Of a DNA stretch of 64,000 bases, positions 1 to 7,798 are shown one piece after another. The DNA is from Oscillospiraceae bacterium (GTDB lineage: Bacteria > Bacillota > Clostridia > Oscillospirales > Oscillospiraceae), in NCBI GenBank assembly GCA_009777775.1, contig WRLE01000015.1, positions 1 to 64,000 of the forward strand. The letters run 5' to 3'. The notes beneath the pieces were generated by a model. It did no database searches. It saw nothing but the letters and a program-made list of their open reading frames with translations, and had not been told where the DNA came from. Made by a program: the position numbers and the translations under genes. Positions within the stretch are counted from its first letter, which is position 1; the number at the start of each line of letters is the position of its first letter.

Positions 1-1
1 T

Positions 2-880
2 AGGCACATCATAACATCAGCGATAGAACACCCCGCAGTGCTGAACACTTTAAAGTATCTCGAAACGGAAGGTTATGAGCTTACACATCTCAGTGTAGAT
101 GAGCATGGGCAGATATCATTGGACGAACTGCGAAGCTCAATCCGCAACGATACAATACTTATCACAGTCATGGCTGCTAACAACGAGATTGGGACAATTC
201 TTCCGATATCGGAAATAGGTAAAATTGCAACAGAAAGCGGAGTGCTGTTTCACACCGATGCAGTGCAAGCTGTCGGGCAAATCCCAATCAATGTAAGGGA
301 AATGAACATTGATTTGTTATCCTTTTCCGGACACAAACTGGGAGCTGCCAAAGGTGTTGGCGTATTATTCGCAAAAAAAGATTTGCATATGCCACCACTA
401 TTGCATGGAGGAGGCCAAGAGCGAGGAAGTAGAAGCGGTACAGAGAACGTCGCTGGTATCGTTTCCGTTGCCGCAGCACTTGATGACAAGCTCCTGCGGC
501 TACCTTTGCACTCAGTTGAACAAATGAGGGATAGGCTGATTAAGGAGTTGCTCAAAATTCCTCGTACAAAACTAACAGGAGATCCGGTGAATAGGCTACC
601 TGGAATTGCATCTTTTGTTTTTGAAGGCATAGAAGGAGAATCCATACTGCTATTACTTGACCAATGCGGTATCTGCGCTTCGTCAGGTTCGGCTTGTTCC
701 TCCGGATCGCTAGAACCTTCCCATGTTTTGATGGCAATAGGTTTACCCCATGAAATTGCTCATGGCTCACTAAGGCTGTCTCTCGGAGAGGACAACACGG
801 ATGATGAAATAGACTATGTACTTGAAAAGTTGTCGGAAATTATCGAAAAGCTACGGGATATGTCTCCGCTGTGGCAATAA
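2..880 (+). CDS. nifS: Cysteine desulfurase, NifS/IscS type (5' end outside window)
   Basis: A PLP enzyme that takes sulfur from L-cysteine for Fe-S cluster assembly. The reading frame is open from base 2 (RHIITSAIEHPAVL, a typical internal stretch of the family), so the gene begins upstream; about 292 of the usual 380-390 residues are visible. Visible family marks are FHTDAVQAVG (cofactor/substrate region), the PLP lysine in SFSGHKLGAAKG, and the active-site cysteine loop CASSGSACSSGS, which is the NifS-like form with a long mobile loop. A GTG at 38 could be mistaken for a start but lies inside the conserved fold. It is followed 27 bases later by a nifU remnant and then cysK, so it belongs to a cysteine/Fe-S operon. 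Confidence 0.93.
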   Translation, partial: RHIITSAIEHPAVLNTLKYLETEGYELTHLSVDEHGQISLDELRSSIRNDTILITVMAANNEIGTILPISEIGKIATESGVLFHTDAVQAVGQIPINVREMNIDLLSFSGHKLGAAKGVGVLFAKKDLHMPPLLHGGGQERGSRSGTENVAGIVSVAAALDDKLLRLPLHSVEQMRDRLIKELLKIPRTKLTGDPVNRLPGIASFVFEGIEGESILLLLDQCGICASSGSACSSGSLEPSHVLMAIGLPHEIAHGSLRLSLGEDNTDDEIDYVLEKLSEIIEKLRDMSPLWQ

Positions 881-907
881 ATTTGAGATTTTCAAAGGAG
901 TATGTTT

Positions 908-1198
908 ATGTATTCAGAAAAAGTCATGGAGCATTTTACCAACCCTCGCAACGTTGGCGAGCTTAACGATGCCAACGGCATTGGTGAAGTCGGAAATTCT
1001 AAATGTGGCGACATCATGAAAATATTTATAAAAATCGAAGATGATTTCATAAGCGATATTCGGTTCAAAACCTTTATGAAAAGAGGAAACTATTATGAGT
1101 CAACATCAAAACCTTGTCAGCCTGATTGGGAACACCCCTTTGCTGGAGCTGGCAAATACCGTCAATGCGTATCATTTATCTTCAAAAATTATTGCTAA
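908..1198 (+). pseudogene. nifU: NifU/IscU-type Fe-S scaffold, truncated remnant
   Basis: The first ~57 residues match the N-terminus of NifU/IscU scaffolds (MYSEKVMEHFTNPRNVGEL, then NSKCGDIMK carrying the first cluster-ligand cysteine). Homology stops abruptly after RFKTF, where the family continues with GCGAA. From there the frame runs out of frame into the start of cysK and ends at 1198. The second and third ligand cysteines are missing, so it cannot be a normal scaffold. The ATG at 908 is preferred over the ATG at 902 because AAAGGAG at 894-900 sits at proper distance from 908. A deletion joining nifU to the cysK leader is the simplest explanation; a sequencing or assembly error is possible but less likely because the junction is followed by a good cysK ribosome site. 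Confidence 0.8.
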
Positions 1199-2024
1199 GC
1201 TGGAATACTTCAATCCTGCAGGAAGCGTTAAAGATAGGATAGCAAAAGCTATGATTGAGGATGCTGAGGAGAAAGGTTTATTAAATCAAGACACAGTCAT
1301 AATCGAACCGACCAGCGGGAATACGGGAATTGGGCTTGCAGCGATAGCCGCTTCAAAAAAATACCACCTTATCCTGACCATGCCCGAAACCATGAGCGTC
1401 GAGAGGCGCAGCCTGCTTAAGGCGTACGGGGCGGAGCTTGTATTGACTGATGGAGCCCTTGGCATGAAGGGTGCTATCGCCAAAGCGGAAGAAATCGCAA
1501 ACTCAACACCGAACAGTTTTGTACCGGGGCAATTTGTGAATCCAGCTAACCCCGCTGTTCACAAAGCGACTACCGGCCCTGAAATATGGGAGCAAACCGG
1601 AGGGCAAATTGATATTTTTATATCCGGCATTGGAACAGGGGGGACAATCACAGGCGCTGGTGAATTTCTAAAATCCAAAAACCCTGAATTGATAATAATT
1701 GCGGTGGAGCCGGCGGATTCTCCCGTCCTCTCGGAAGGAAAAAGCGGACCCCACAAGATACAAGGAATTGGAGCCGGATTTGTGCCTGATGTACTGAACA
1801 CTTCAATTTACGACGAAATTATTGCTGTCAAAAACGAGGATGCTTTCCAAACATGCAGAGACATCGCGCGCATGGAAGGGGTGTTGGTAGGCATATCTTC
1901 AGGTGCGGCAGCTTGGGCAGCTATAGAAGCAGCAAAACGAGCTGAAAACGAAGGAAAGACCATCGTGGCGATTTTCCCCGACACGGGCGAACGGTATTTG
2001 TCAACACCGGTGTTTCAAGACTAA
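1095..2024 (+). CDS. cysK: Cysteine synthase A (O-acetylserine sulfhydrylase)
   Basis: It forms L-cysteine from O-acetylserine and sulfide. The 309-residue length is normal for CysK. The PLP lysine is about K46 in GSVKDR, the substrate loop is TSGNTG at about 73-78, and the glycine-rich phosphate cup is [10 protein letters not shown]. The C-terminus [14 protein letters not shown] is typical and complete. The start has GAGG 8 bases upstream. It overlaps the out-of-frame tail of the nifU remnant and is followed by serine O-acetyltransferase, its partner in the cysteine synthase complex. Confidence 0.96.
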   Translation: MSQHQNLVSLIGNTPLLELANTVNAYHLSSKIIAKLEYFNPAGSVKDRIAKAMIEDAEEKGLLNQDTVIIEPTSGNTGIGLAAIAASKKYHLILTMPETMSVERRSLLKAYGAELVLTDGALGMKGAIAKAEEIANSTPNSFVPGQFVNPANPAVHKATTGPEIWEQTGGQIDIFISGIGTGGTITGAGEFLKSKNPELIIIAVEPADSPVLSEGKSGPHKIQGIGAGFVPDVLNTSIYDEIIAVKNEDAFQTCRDIARMEGVLVGISSGAAAWAAIEAAKRAENEGKTIVAIFPDTGERYLSTPVFQD

Positions 2025-2031
2025 GGACTCG

Positions 2032-2063
2032 TCCGTGAATAACTTGCACAATATATTCACGGA
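2032..2063 (+). other. Intercistronic hairpin between cysK and serine acetyltransferase
   Basis: A perfect 10-bp inverted repeat, TCCGTGAATA at 2032-2041 and TATTCACGGA at 2054-2063, with a 12-base loop. No T-tract follows, so it is not a standard terminator. It may set mRNA stability or partial readthrough between the two cysteine genes. Confidence 0.5.
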
Positions 2064-2092
2064 AGAATCCTAAAATGAACTGAGGTCATATT

Positions 2093-3013
2093 ATGGACTA
2101 CAAACAAATAATATCGGAAACGGCGTCAAAACTGCTATCTGAGCAATTCGAATTAACTAAAAACGAAAGCACGACGCCGTTTCCAAAAGCCGAGAACATA
2201 GTCAGTATTGTAGGTAAATTGAGAACAGCAATGTTTCCGAGCTATTTTGGAAATATGCCTACGTCAGCCACAGCTTCTTTCTGGCTCCAATCACTGCTTG
2301 ACGAGATTCACCGTGAATTGGCACAAGAAATTGAAACCGCTTTATTGATAATAGCCGCTGACAATTGTGCATACTTAGCAGGCGAAATATCATCGAAACT
2401 GCTTGCAAAACTGGCTGATTTGCAAAGGCTTCTGTATAAAGACGCTCAAGCAGGTTTTGATGGCGATCCAGCAGCGCAGAGCGTTGACGAGGTGATTCTG
2501 ACGTACCCCGGTTTCTTTGCGGTCTTTGTGTATAGGGTCGCCCACTTTCTATATACGGAGAAAGTGCCGCTCATACCAAGGATGATGAGCGAATACGCAC
2601 ACAGTATTACCGGGATTGACATTCATCCAGGAGCTGAAATTGGTGAAGATTTCTTTATAGATCATGGCACAGGTGTCGTAATCGGGGAAACCGCCATAAT
2701 AGGCAATCGGGTGAAAATATACCAAGGAGTCACCCTTGGTGCAATGTCCACGCAAAAGGGGCAGGGATTAAAAAACGTGAAACGCCATCCGAATATTCAA
2801 GACAATGTGACAATATACTCCGGCGCATCCATACTGGGGGGAGATACTGTTATCGGCGAGGGCGTTGTGGTAGGTGGCAATGCGTTCATCTTGAAGTCTG
2901 TTCCCGCAAGAACGGTAGTAAGAGCTTTGAATCCAGAGCTGCAATTCAATGACGGTGGCGAAATAAAGAATCTGGAATTCCAGCAGCCGGACGTATGGTT
3001 TTACGAAATTTGA
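2093..3013 (+). CDS. cysE: Serine O-acetyltransferase
   Basis: It acetylates L-serine with acetyl-CoA to give O-acetylserine, the substrate of the CysK encoded just upstream. The 306-residue protein has a helical N-terminal half and a left-handed beta-helix of hexapeptide repeats from about residue 175 (IDIHPGAEIGEDFFIDHGTG, then VVIGETAIIGNRVKIYQG). The active-site histidine region DHGTGVVIGET is intact. This longer form with an N-terminal extension resembles the EpsC type of anaerobic bacteria rather than the short Bacillus form. The start follows GAGG at 2082-2085. Confidence 0.93.
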   Translation: MDYKQIISETASKLLSEQFELTKNESTTPFPKAENIVSIVGKLRTAMFPSYFGNMPTSATASFWLQSLLDEIHRELAQEIETALLIIAADNCAYLAGEISSKLLAKLADLQRLLYKDAQAGFDGDPAAQSVDEVILTYPGFFAVFVYRVAHFLYTEKVPLIPRMMSEYAHSITGIDIHPGAEIGEDFFIDHGTGVVIGETAIIGNRVKIYQGVTLGAMSTQKGQGLKNVKRHPNIQDNVTIYSGASILGGDTVIGEGVVVGGNAFILKSVPARTVVRALNPELQFNDGGEIKNLEFQQPDVWFYEI

Positions 3014-3109
3014 CCATACATGAGAAACGTGGACGAGTACTCTCTGATTGCAGCGTGGCATTTCACGCAAACGCCCGCAAAACTATTTAATGCACCCTGA
3101 AATTTTTTC

Positions 3110-3138
3110 TTGACAAACGTCTTTTTTTCCTGTATAAA
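3110..3138 (+). promoter_or_regulatory. Sigma-A type promoter for the symporter leader
   Basis: TTGACA at 3110-3115 and TATAAA at 3133-3138 with 17 bases between. It lies just upstream of the 39-codon leader ORF and the terminator that precede the symporter. Confidence 0.75.
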
Positions 3139-3168
3139 GTCTATTATCGCAGTTTTGGAGGTTTCCCG

Positions 3169-3288
3169 ATGAACGACCGCAACCGTAAAATGAACAGCCT
3201 GTTTAGCAACGAAGCACTTTCGGCTTCGCTTTTTGGCTTTTTCTTTTTTACGAAGCCGGTTGTCAAGGGAAATGCGCCCAGGTTGTAG
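3169..3288 (+). CDS. Leader peptide, 39 codons, Phe-rich
   Basis: A short ORF with GGAGG at 3157-3161, 7 bases before its ATG, and a strong promoter upstream; it is too well equipped for translation to be chance. The product contains SLFGFFFFTKP, with four consecutive Phe codons at 3238-3249. The ORF ends 17 bases before a strong terminator hairpin. Bases 3256-3265 (CCGGTTGTCA), just past the Phe run, can pair with 3312-3321 of the terminator 5' arm (one G-U pair), giving an alternative fold. This is the layout of translation-dependent attenuation. I do not recognise the peptide from a named leader family. Confidence 0.65.
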   Translation: MNDRNRKMNSLFSNEALSASLFGFFFFTKPVVKGNAPRL

Positions 3289-3304
3289 TCTAACTGCAAA
3301 ATGC

Positions 3305-3345
3305 GCGCCCGTGACAATCGGTTGATTGTTGCGGGCGCTTTTTAT
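3305..3345 (+). terminator. Intrinsic terminator / attenuator upstream of symporter
   Basis: GCGCCCG at 3305-3311 and GACAATC at 3313-3319 pair with GATTGTT and GCGGGCGC at 3324-3338 to give a ~15-bp stem with a GGTT loop, followed by TTTTTAT. It sits between the promoter at 3110 and the symporter, so most transcripts should stop here unless the stem is disrupted. Confidence 0.8.
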
Positions 3346-3369
3346 TTGCCTGAGAGGGAGTGTGATAGT

Positions 3370-3447
3370 ATGGGAAAGCGAGGCGCTTACCGAGGTTTTG
3401 TGGTATCGCAATCCACCGCCAAGACTAGGTATAAAACCACAAAATAA
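3370..3447 (+). CDS. Small ORF of 25 codons between attenuator and symporter
   Basis: An ATG at 3370, preceded by GAGGGAG at suitable spacing, opens a 25-residue basic peptide (begins MGKRGAYRGFVVSQ). Its stop lies 15 bases before the symporter ATG, next to the symporter ribosome site. It may be a second leader cistron or a translational-coupling ORF. No family recognised. Confidence 0.45.
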   Translation: MGKRGAYRGFVVSQSTAKTRYKTTK

Positions 3448-3462
3448 ATCGGAGGAACAGTT

Positions 3463-5028
3463 ATGTTAATCAAACTTTTGATATTGGTCGTTTTCTTCAC
3501 GATCATAGTATCTATCGGGCTTTACTGCCGAAAAAAAGCTGTCGATGTGAACAGTTTTGTGCTGGGAGGACGTAGTATCGGCCCTTGGATGACAGCGTTC
3601 GCTTACGGTACGACGTATTTCTCTGCCGTAATGCTTGTGGGCTATTCTGGACAATTCGGATGGCGTTTCGGCGTTTCCTCGACTTGGATCGGTATTGGTT
3701 GCGCCGTAATCGGCTCACTATTGTCTTGGGTAGTCCTTGCTCGGCGTACCCGAATCATGACGCAGCATTTAGGCAGTGCTACCATGCCAGATTTTTTCGG
3801 TACCCGGTACAATTCCAAACCATTGAAGTTGGTGGCTTCGGCAATCGTATTTGTTTTTATGATTCCCTATACAGCATCACTATATAACGGTTTGTCGCGT
3901 GTGTTTGCCATGGCGTTTAACATTGATTTTGCTATTGTTATCGTTATCATGGCTGTACTAACAGGGGTTTATGTTATAGCTGGCGGGTATTGGGCTACCG
4001 CTATCAATGATTTTCTTCAAGGGAGTGTGATGCTAATCGGTGTAATCGCATTCATAGGCGCTGTCCTTAATACCAACGGCGGGTTGATGTCATCAATAGA
4101 CGCGCTAGCTCGTGTATCCGACTCTGCGGTTTCCGATTCGCCTGGCGTGTTTGCTTCGTTCTTGGGTCCCGATCCGATTAATCTCTTTGGTGTGCTCATC
4201 CTTGTATCATTGGGCACTTGGGGATTGCCGCAGATGATACAGAAGTTTTACGCCATTCAATCCGAGAAGCAAATCGCAAAAGGTACTATCATTTCCACAT
4301 TATTTGCGATTGTCATTGCAGGCGGCGGCTTCTTCATTGGCGGCTTCGGCCGCCTGTTTGCGGACAGCACAGCCTTTCGGTCGGACGGCAGCGTGATTTA
4401 TGACTCCATCATACCGGGCATGCTGTCGGGATACTCAGACTTGCTTATGGGTATCATGATTCTTTTGATACTGGCAGCCTCTATGTCTACGTTGGCATCG
4501 TTGGTTATGACCTCGGCTTCCACCCTTACCCTTGACTTCATACAGGGGACCATCGTTAAAACGATGAGCGAGAAAAAGAAGGTACTGACCATCAGACTTC
4601 TAATTGTCGTATTCGTCATTACCTCTGCTGCAATCGCTATTTTTCAGTATAACAACAGCGTCGTATTCATCGCACAGTTGATGGGTGTATCATGGGGGGC
4701 GCTGGCGGGTTCGTTTCTTGCCCCATATCTTTATGGATTATACTGGAAACGCACTACTAAGATCGCCGCATGGTGCAGCATGGCTTTCGGTACGCTTTTC
4801 AACATAATAGTTTTTTTGACAAGCATTAATGCGTTGCCTAAAAGTCTGTTGCCGGAGCTCTTGCGTTCGCCCATCAATGCTGGTGCGTTTACCATGCTGT
4901 TCGGCTTGATCCTAGTTCCGCTTGTCAGCCTGCTGACGCCAAAGCCGAATAAAGAGTACGTGGACAAATGCTTTTCATGCTATGACGAAAATACCGTAAT
5001 CGCTAAAGATACCCTCGTTATTAAGTAA
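3463..5028 (+). CDS. Sodium:solute symporter (SSS family)
   Basis: A 521-residue integral membrane protein with about 13 hydrophobic helices and SSS/PutP-family signatures: N-terminal VNSFVLGGRSIGPWMTAF, YGTTYFSAVM in helix 2, and a GGYWATAINDFLQGSVML segment. It probably imports a small organic solute (amino acid, carboxylate or similar) with Na+. The substrate cannot be told from sequence. GGAGG at 3451-3455 sets the ATG at 3463. Expression is probably governed by the leader/terminator upstream. Its position between cysteine and methionine genes hints at, but does not prove, a sulfur-compound or amino-acid substrate. Confidence 0.88.
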   Translation: MLIKLLILVVFFTIIVSIGLYCRKKAVDVNSFVLGGRSIGPWMTAFAYGTTYFSAVMLVGYSGQFGWRFGVSSTWIGIGCAVIGSLLSWVVLARRTRIMTQHLGSATMPDFFGTRYNSKPLKLVASAIVFVFMIPYTASLYNGLSRVFAMAFNIDFAIVIVIMAVLTGVYVIAGGYWATAINDFLQGSVMLIGVIAFIGAVLNTNGGLMSSIDALARVSDSAVSDSPGVFASFLGPDPINLFGVLILVSLGTWGLPQMIQKFYAIQSEKQIAKGTIISTLFAIVIAGGGFFIGGFGRLFADSTAFRSDGSVIYDSIIPGMLSGYSDLLMGIMILLILAASMSTLASLVMTSASTLTLDFIQGTIVKTMSEKKKVLTIRLLIVVFVITSAAIAIFQYNNSVVFIAQLMGVSWGALAGSFLAPYLYGLYWKRTTKIAAWCSMAFGTLFNIIVFLTSINALPKSLLPELLRSPINAGAFTMLFGLILVPLVSLLTPKPNKEYVDKCFSCYDENTVIAKDTLVIK

Positions 5029-5055
5029 AACCTTGCACAGTTGCAATGCTAATGC

Positions 5056-5084
5056 TTGACAAACATAGAAGCAAATGATACCAT
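5056..5084 (+). promoter_or_regulatory. Probable promoter of metY
   Basis: TTGACA at 5056-5061, a 17-base spacer, then TACCAT at 5079-5084, about 90 bases before the metY start. A short direct repeat (ATGTATGCCTG twice at ~5110-5131) lies in the leader. Confidence 0.55.
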
Positions 5085-5171
5085 TACATACTAATCAGAT
5101 ATGAAATATATGTATGCCTGATGTATGCCTGAAAAAAACGAGCAAAATACCATATGAAAAGAGGGAATAAT

Positions 5172-6458
5172 ATGTCAAATAAAAACTACAAATTTGAAAC
5201 GCTCCAGCTTCATGCGGGGCAAGAAAACCCAGACTCGGCAACAGACGCGAGGGCTGTGCCAATATATGCAACGACATCTTATGTATTTAAGGATAGCGAT
5301 CAGGCAGCAGGAAGATTTGCCCTGACCGAAAGCGGCAACATATACACAAGGCTGATGAACCCAACATCTGATGTTTTTGAGCAGCGAATAGCCGCACTTG
5401 AAGGCGGCGTAGCGGCTCTGGCGACTTCTTCAGGAGCGGCAGCAGTGACATATGCCATACAAAACATTGCCTCTGCTGGAGACAATATCGTCTCAGACAG
5501 GCGTATATACGGAGGTTCATATAACCTTTTTGCCCATACTCTCCCCGCTTTCAGCATCGAGACGAGCTTTGTTGACGGCGACAAACCGGAAAATTTCGAT
5601 AGAGCAATCAATGAAAACACAAAAGGGATTTTCGTTGAAACACTAGGCAACCCGAACTCAACGATTGTTGACATAGATGCAGTGGCAGCAATAGCACACA
5701 AACACGGCATCCCCCTTATAGTTGACAACACTTTCGCAACTCCCTACCTGTTTCGCCCCATCGAACACGGTGCAGATATCGTTGTCCATTCTGCAACAAA
5801 ATTTATTGGCGGGCATGGTACTGTTATCGGTGGCGTTGTAGTGGATTCTGGAAATTTTGACTGGGCAGCAAACGATAAATTCCCCGGTTTATCTACCCCA
5901 AACCCAAGCTATCATGGTGTTGTTCTCACGGAAGCTGTCGGAAATCTCGCTTATATTGTTAAAATGCGGGTGACTCTCATGAGAGATACAGGTGCTACCA
6001 TAAGCCCCTTCCACTCTTTCCTGTTCTTGCAGGGGTTGGAAACACTATCCCTACGTGTTGACCGCCATATCAGCAATGCGTTGAAAACTGTCGAATTCCT
6101 GTCGAAGCACCCGCAAGTTGAAACGGTCAATCATCCCGCCCTGGAGACGCATCCTGACAATGCGCTGTATCGGGAGTATTTCCCAAATGGAGCAGGGTCA
6201 ATTTTCACCTTTGAGATAAAAGGCAGTGCCCAGGATGCAAAAAATTATATTGACCGATTGGAACTCTTCTCATTGCTAGCCAATGTCGCAGACAGCAAAT
6301 CCCTTGTAATACACCCTGCCAGTACTACCCATTCTCAGTTATCTGAAATTGAGCTTTTAGAACAAGACATCAAACCAAACACCATTCGTCTATCCATCGG
6401 CACAGAGCATATAGACGACATCATCGGCGATCTGGAACAGGCTTTTATCGCTGTGTAA
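5172..6458 (+). CDS. metY: O-acetylhomoserine / O-acetylserine sulfhydrylase
   Basis: A PLP enzyme of the Cys/Met metabolism family that makes homocysteine (or cysteine) from the O-acetylated amino acid and sulfide. About 428 residues, the long form typical of MetY rather than the ~380-residue MetB/MetC enzymes. Visible marks are [10 protein letters not shown] at the N-terminus, YTRLMNPT, and the PLP lysine in [12 protein letters not shown] prefer the ATG at 5172 over the in-frame ATG at 5154 because AAAAGAGGG lies between them at normal spacing. The sequence ATGAAAAGAGG before it closely resembles the leader of cysK, suggesting a shared leader origin. A terminator hairpin follows. Confidence 0.94.
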   Translation: MSNKNYKFETLQLHAGQENPDSATDARAVPIYATTSYVFKDSDQAAGRFALTESGNIYTRLMNPTSDVFEQRIAALEGGVAALATSSGAAAVTYAIQNIASAGDNIVSDRRIYGGSYNLFAHTLPAFSIETSFVDGDKPENFDRAINENTKGIFVETLGNPNSTIVDIDAVAAIAHKHGIPLIVDNTFATPYLFRPIEHGADIVVHSATKFIGGHGTVIGGVVVDSGNFDWAANDKFPGLSTPNPSYHGVVLTEAVGNLAYIVKMRVTLMRDTGATISPFHSFLFLQGLETLSLRVDRHISNALKTVEFLSKHPQVETVNHPALETHPDNALYREYFPNGAGSIFTFEIKGSAQDAKNYIDRLELFSLLANVADSKSLVIHPASTTHSQLSEIELLEQDIKPNTIRLSIGTEHIDDIIGDLEQAFIAV

Positions 6459-6472
6459 AATGACAAACTAAT

Positions 6473-6516
6473 AATGACCGGTGAAAGCCTATGAAGGCTT
6501 AACCGGTCATTGTTAC
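6473..6516 (+). terminator. Terminator after metY
   Basis: AATGACCGGT (6473-6482) and AAGCCT (6485-6490) pair with AGGCTT (6495-6500) and ACCGGTCATT (6502-6511), a long nearly perfect stem with a short loop, followed by TGTTA. Confidence 0.75.
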
Positions 6517-6614
6517 ATTTCACTTAAATTTATATCAATATGTCTACTAGATTTAGGTTTATTGTATAGTAATAGTATAAATAAGGCACTATTTAAGCGG
6601 TTAATTACAGTGTG

Positions 6615-6693
6615 TGCAACTTATTGCAGTTTAATTAAGCGGCAATTGCAACTTATTGCAGCTTGATTTAGCGAAAAATGCAACTTATTGCAG
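6615..6693. repeat. Three tandem 32-bp units with a TGCAA-N4-TTGCA dyad
   Basis: TGCAACTTATTGCAG occurs at 6615, 6647 and 6679, exactly 32 bases apart. The intervening bases are partly conserved (TTAATTAAGCGGCAA versus TTGATTTAGCGAAAA). Each unit carries a 5-bp inverted repeat with a 4-base spacer. The array lies between two convergent genes, so it is not an ordinary promoter operator. Confidence 0.7.
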
Positions 6694-6757
6694 TAGGGAT
6701 ACAAATAATTACAACAAATAGCAAGCAGAATCATGAATATCTATAGTACAACAACCG

Positions 6758-7525
6758 TTATTTTAGCAAGTTTTTGATTCTACCTGCGGCGTATTGGGGG
6801 TTTAATGGCTTTATTATGAAATCTGAAGCTCCAGCTTCGACGCATTTGGAAACATATTCTTTGGTAGCATTTCCTGTGATGAAAACAATGGGAGTTTTAT
6901 GCCCCAAATCTCTGATTTTATGTGCCAGCTCTATGCCGTCCATATTGGGCATTTCTATATCAAGGGCGAAAAGATCAGGAGTTTGAATTTGTAGTACATC
7001 AAGGGCACTTTGCCCAGTGGTAACACCGATTATTTTGCATTCCAGTTCCTTCATTGCCGCCTTAAATGTGTCTAGGAAAAATGTATCATCATCAACTGCT
7101 AATATGGATTTGTTGCTCAGGTCAACTTGACTGAAACCTCCATTATCATCTTCGTCTTCTATTAAGAAAGCCATTTGAATATCAATGGATAATGCAGCCA
7201 GCATAGATATGAAAAATATCACAAACGCTTCGATTCGCTCAGGTTTATCGCTGTCGAAGCTATTTAGCCGAGACCAGCATTCATCGGCTAAATCATCTGC
7301 GTATATTGCTATTAGTACTTCCCTAATAGCGGTGAGCTGTTTTATGACCGCTTCAATGTCTCTACGCTCCATTGCTTCTTTCAGCTGGACTTCGTAATCC
7401 GGGAATGAATCTACAAAATCATTCAATGTATCAGCAAATAGCTCCACTTGGCTATCCGACATAAGCTGCACATGCTTTGCCAGAGCTAAATCATGGATTC
7501 TATATAATCGTTGTCTAGTGTTCAT
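6758..7525 (-). CDS. Response-regulator receiver protein with HPt-like N-terminal domain
   Basis: About 255 residues. The C-terminal ~120 residues are a complete receiver domain: acidic pair in LAVDDDTFFLD, phospho-acceptor Asp in FALDIEMPNMDG, Thr in VFITGNA and Lys in IIKPLNP. The N-terminal ~110 residues are helical and resemble a histidine-phosphotransfer bundle, but the usual His-x-x-Lys-Gly motif is not present, so it would be a degenerate or protein-binding domain. No DNA-binding output domain is present. The start at 7525 is chosen over the upstream frame opening (7567) because AAGGAGGG lies 5-6 bases before it. No cognate kinase is adjacent. Confidence 0.82.
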   Translation of the reverse strand: MNTRQRLYRIHDLALAKHVQLMSDSQVELFADTLNDFVDSFPDYEVQLKEAMERRDIEAVIKQLTAIREVLIAIYADDLADECWSRLNSFDSDKPERIEAFVIFFISMLAALSIDIQMAFLIEDEDDNGGFSQVDLSNKSILAVDDDTFFLDTFKAAMKELECKIIGVTTGQSALDVLQIQTPDLFALDIEMPNMDGIELAHKIRDLGHKTPIVFITGNATKEYVSKCVEAGASDFIIKPLNPQYAAGRIKNLLK

Positions 7526-7643
7526 TAGACCCTCCTTGGGTTTCAACTTGATGAAATTTCCAATCATCTACTAGTATTAACGATATAATTATACTATTAC
7601 TTGAGAATTAACCGCATTCGTTTTCGCGAGAAACGCAGTGACG

Positions 7644-7711
7644 AAACAATCCAGACATCAGCGATAATTATTTGCATAAAAGCAATTATCGCATAGTCTG
7701 GATTGTTTTGT
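7644..7711. repeat. Palindromic intergenic repeat (AACAATCCAGAC type)
   Basis: GAAACAATCCAGAC followed by a GCGATAATT arm is mirrored by AATTATCGC and GTCTGGATTGTTTTG, giving an imperfect ~28-bp stem. It shares the AGCAATCCAGAC-like core with elements at 31315-31431 and 44782-44822. The rest of the 7526-7798 gap is AT-rich with the promoter region of the receiver gene; nothing else was seen. Confidence 0.65.
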
Positions 7712-7798
7712 TCATTTAATACTCTGGATGATAATAGTATGATATATATTATCACCTTGATGAGTAAAAATAAGTTTTATTCTATTGATATTAATGCG

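Noticed and set aside
3110-3345. Metabolite riboswitch ahead of the symporter
   Set aside because: No known aptamer motif was recognised; the translated leader plus terminator explains the region better.
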